Program-made: the position numbers and the translations under genes
DNA from: Clostridia bacterium
GTDB taxonomy: Bacteria > Bacillota > Clostridia > Oscillospirales > Acutalibacteraceae
DNA: 64,000 nt
Direction of reading: 5' to 3'
Assembly (NCBI GenBank): GCA_017439585.1
Contig: JAFSIV010000004.1
Location: 220,242 to 284,241 of the forward strand
Shown here: positions 63,160 to 64,000 of the stretch, in pieces
Position numbering within the stretch: position 1 is the stretch's first letter
Layout of the letters: every line of letters starts with the position of its first letter
The notes under the pieces: generated by a model
Told to the model about the DNA's origin: nothing
Databases searched by the model: none
The model's input: only the letters and a program-made list of their open reading frames with translations

Positions 63160-64000
63160 ATGGCAAGAGTATATAATTTTAGTGCAGGTCCTTCTATGCT
63201 TCCTGAGGAAGTTTTAAAAACAGCCGCTGCTGAAATGATGGAGTTTGGCGAAAGCGGTCAATCGGTTATGGAAATGTCTCACCGTTCAAAAGAATATCAA
63301 GCTATTTTTGATGAGACAGAGGCTAATCTTCGCGAGATTATGAACATTCCTGATAATTATGAGGTTCTTTTCTTGCAGGGTGGTGCTTCAACCCAGTTTG
63401 CTATGATTCCTTTGAATCTTATGACCAAGAATGGTAAAGCAGATTATATTATAACAGGTCAATGGGCTACTAAGGCTTATAAAGAAGCTGCTCGTTATGG
63501 TGCGGCTCGCGAGGTTGCTTCCTCTAAGGATAAAACTTTCAGCTATATCCCTAAGACCACTGCTGCTGATTTCGATAAGGATGCAGACTATGTACATATT
63601 TGTATGAATAATACTATTTACGGTACTAAGTATAACACTCTTCCTGAAACAGGAGATGTTCCGCTAATTGCAGATATTTCTTCTTGCATTTTATCTGAGC
63701 CTATTGATGTTTCCAAATTTGGTATGTTATATGCAGGTGCTCAAAAGAATGTTGCTCCCGCAGGTGTTACCATTGTTATTATCCGCAAGGATTTAATCGG
63801 CAACGCTATGGATATAACTCCAACAATGCTTAAATACGATACTCATTCTGAAAACGGCTCAATGTTTAATACACCCCCTTGCTATACAATTTATGTTGCA
63901 GGCTTAACATTTAAATGGATTAAGAAAATGGGCGGTCTTGAAAAAATGAAGGAAATTAACGAGAAAAAGGCTAAAATCCTTTATGATTTCTTAGATAACA
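63160..64000 (+). CDS. serC: Phosphoserine aminotransferase (partial, runs off the window)
   Basis: TTTGGAGG precedes ATG 63160. The 280 residues visible begin RVYNFSAGPSMLPEEVL. They include MEMSHRSKEYQ, LFLQGGASTQFAMIP (about 70-84), ADISSCILSEPID and the PLP Lys motif YAGAQKNVAPAG (about 190-201). SerC makes phosphoserine from 3-phosphohydroxypyruvate and glutamate, with a second role in pyridoxal phosphate synthesis in some bacteria. The C-terminus (about 80 residues) lies beyond the window. It has its own consensus promoter, so it is separate from the arginine operon. Confidence 0.97.
   Translation, partial: MARVYNFSAGPSMLPEEVLKTAAAEMMEFGESGQSVMEMSHRSKEYQAIFDETEANLREIMNIPDNYEVLFLQGGASTQFAMIPLNLMTKNGKADYIITGQWATKAYKEAARYGAAREVASSKDKTFSYIPKTTAADFDKDADYVHICMNNTIYGTKYNTLPETGDVPLIADISSCILSEPIDVSKFGMLYAGAQKNVAPAGVTIVIIRKDLIGNAMDITPTMLKYDTHSENGSMFNTPPCYTIYVAGLTFKWIKKMGGLEKMKEINEKKAKILYDFLDN

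Noticed and set aside
1-64000. CRISPR arrays, rRNA or tRNA genes
   Set aside because: No regularly spaced short direct repeats with unique spacers, and no cloverleaf or rRNA-like stretches, were found on reading either strand.

Overview
The window looks like a chromosomal segment of a low-GC, Gram-positive gut-type anaerobe, most likely Clostridia (Oscillospirales/Lachnospiraceae grade). The grounds are AT-rich DNA, strong AGGAGG ribosome binding sites, GTG/TTG starts, a dockerin-bearing secreted protein, lipoprotein signals of Gram-positive type, and clostridial-style ARG boxes. No tRNA, rRNA or CRISPR array was seen.

Layout. (1) Positions 1-2310 are the edge of an integrated mobile element: a partial ParB-like protein, a small ribbon-helix-helix protein, a hairpin-rich non-coding stretch, and a damaged MobC-like relaxosome gene. 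(2) Positions 2317-41000 are one very large carbohydrate-use locus. A divergent AraC regulator is followed by a GtaA-type cytoplasmic enzyme and a solute-binding protein fused to two carbohydrate-binding-like domains. Next come two ABC permease pairs flanking an NHL-TPR-YIP1 membrane protein and a DUF5696 lipoprotein. After them are a dockerin protein, a seven-repeat membrane-anchored surface protein with a one-repeat partner, three GH13 paralogues (membrane-anchored, cytosolic, secreted), a second solute-binding lipoprotein, an acidic lipoprotein and a GH78 rhamnosidase-like enzyme. (3) Positions 41050-51520 continue the sugar theme with a sugar-phosphate isomerase/epimerase, two Gfo/Idh/MocA dehydrogenases, an SGNH hydrolase, a six-hairpin-like enzyme, a GH29 fucosidase and L-fucose isomerase. 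This part shows decay: two orphan C-terminal gene remnants, a metallophosphoesterase broken by one in-frame TGA, and a stray TnpV gene. (4) Positions 52026-64000 are housekeeping: tsaE-tsaB-rpiB on the minus strand, a RodA-like SEDS protein, the arginine operon argGHCJBDF behind two ARG boxes, and the start of serC.

How the parts may work together (inference). The surface proteins carry the same roughly 200-residue beta-sandwich-like module in many copies and probably hold a polysaccharide at the cell surface. The secreted and anchored GH13 enzymes would cut it. The two binding proteins and permease pairs would import the products, using an ABC ATPase encoded elsewhere because none is present here. 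The cytosolic GH13, GH78, GH29, the GtaA-like enzyme, FucI and the dehydrogenases would process them. The mix suggests an alpha-glucan-like glycan carrying rhamnose and/or fucose, but the substrate is not shown by the sequence.

The most unusual content is this membrane/surface machine at 3352-40987. In particular: the binding protein with two binding-domain fusions and no lipid anchor, the NHL-YIP1 protein placed between permease pairs, and the GH13 trio with intact catalytic acids but non-canonical conserved regions I and II.
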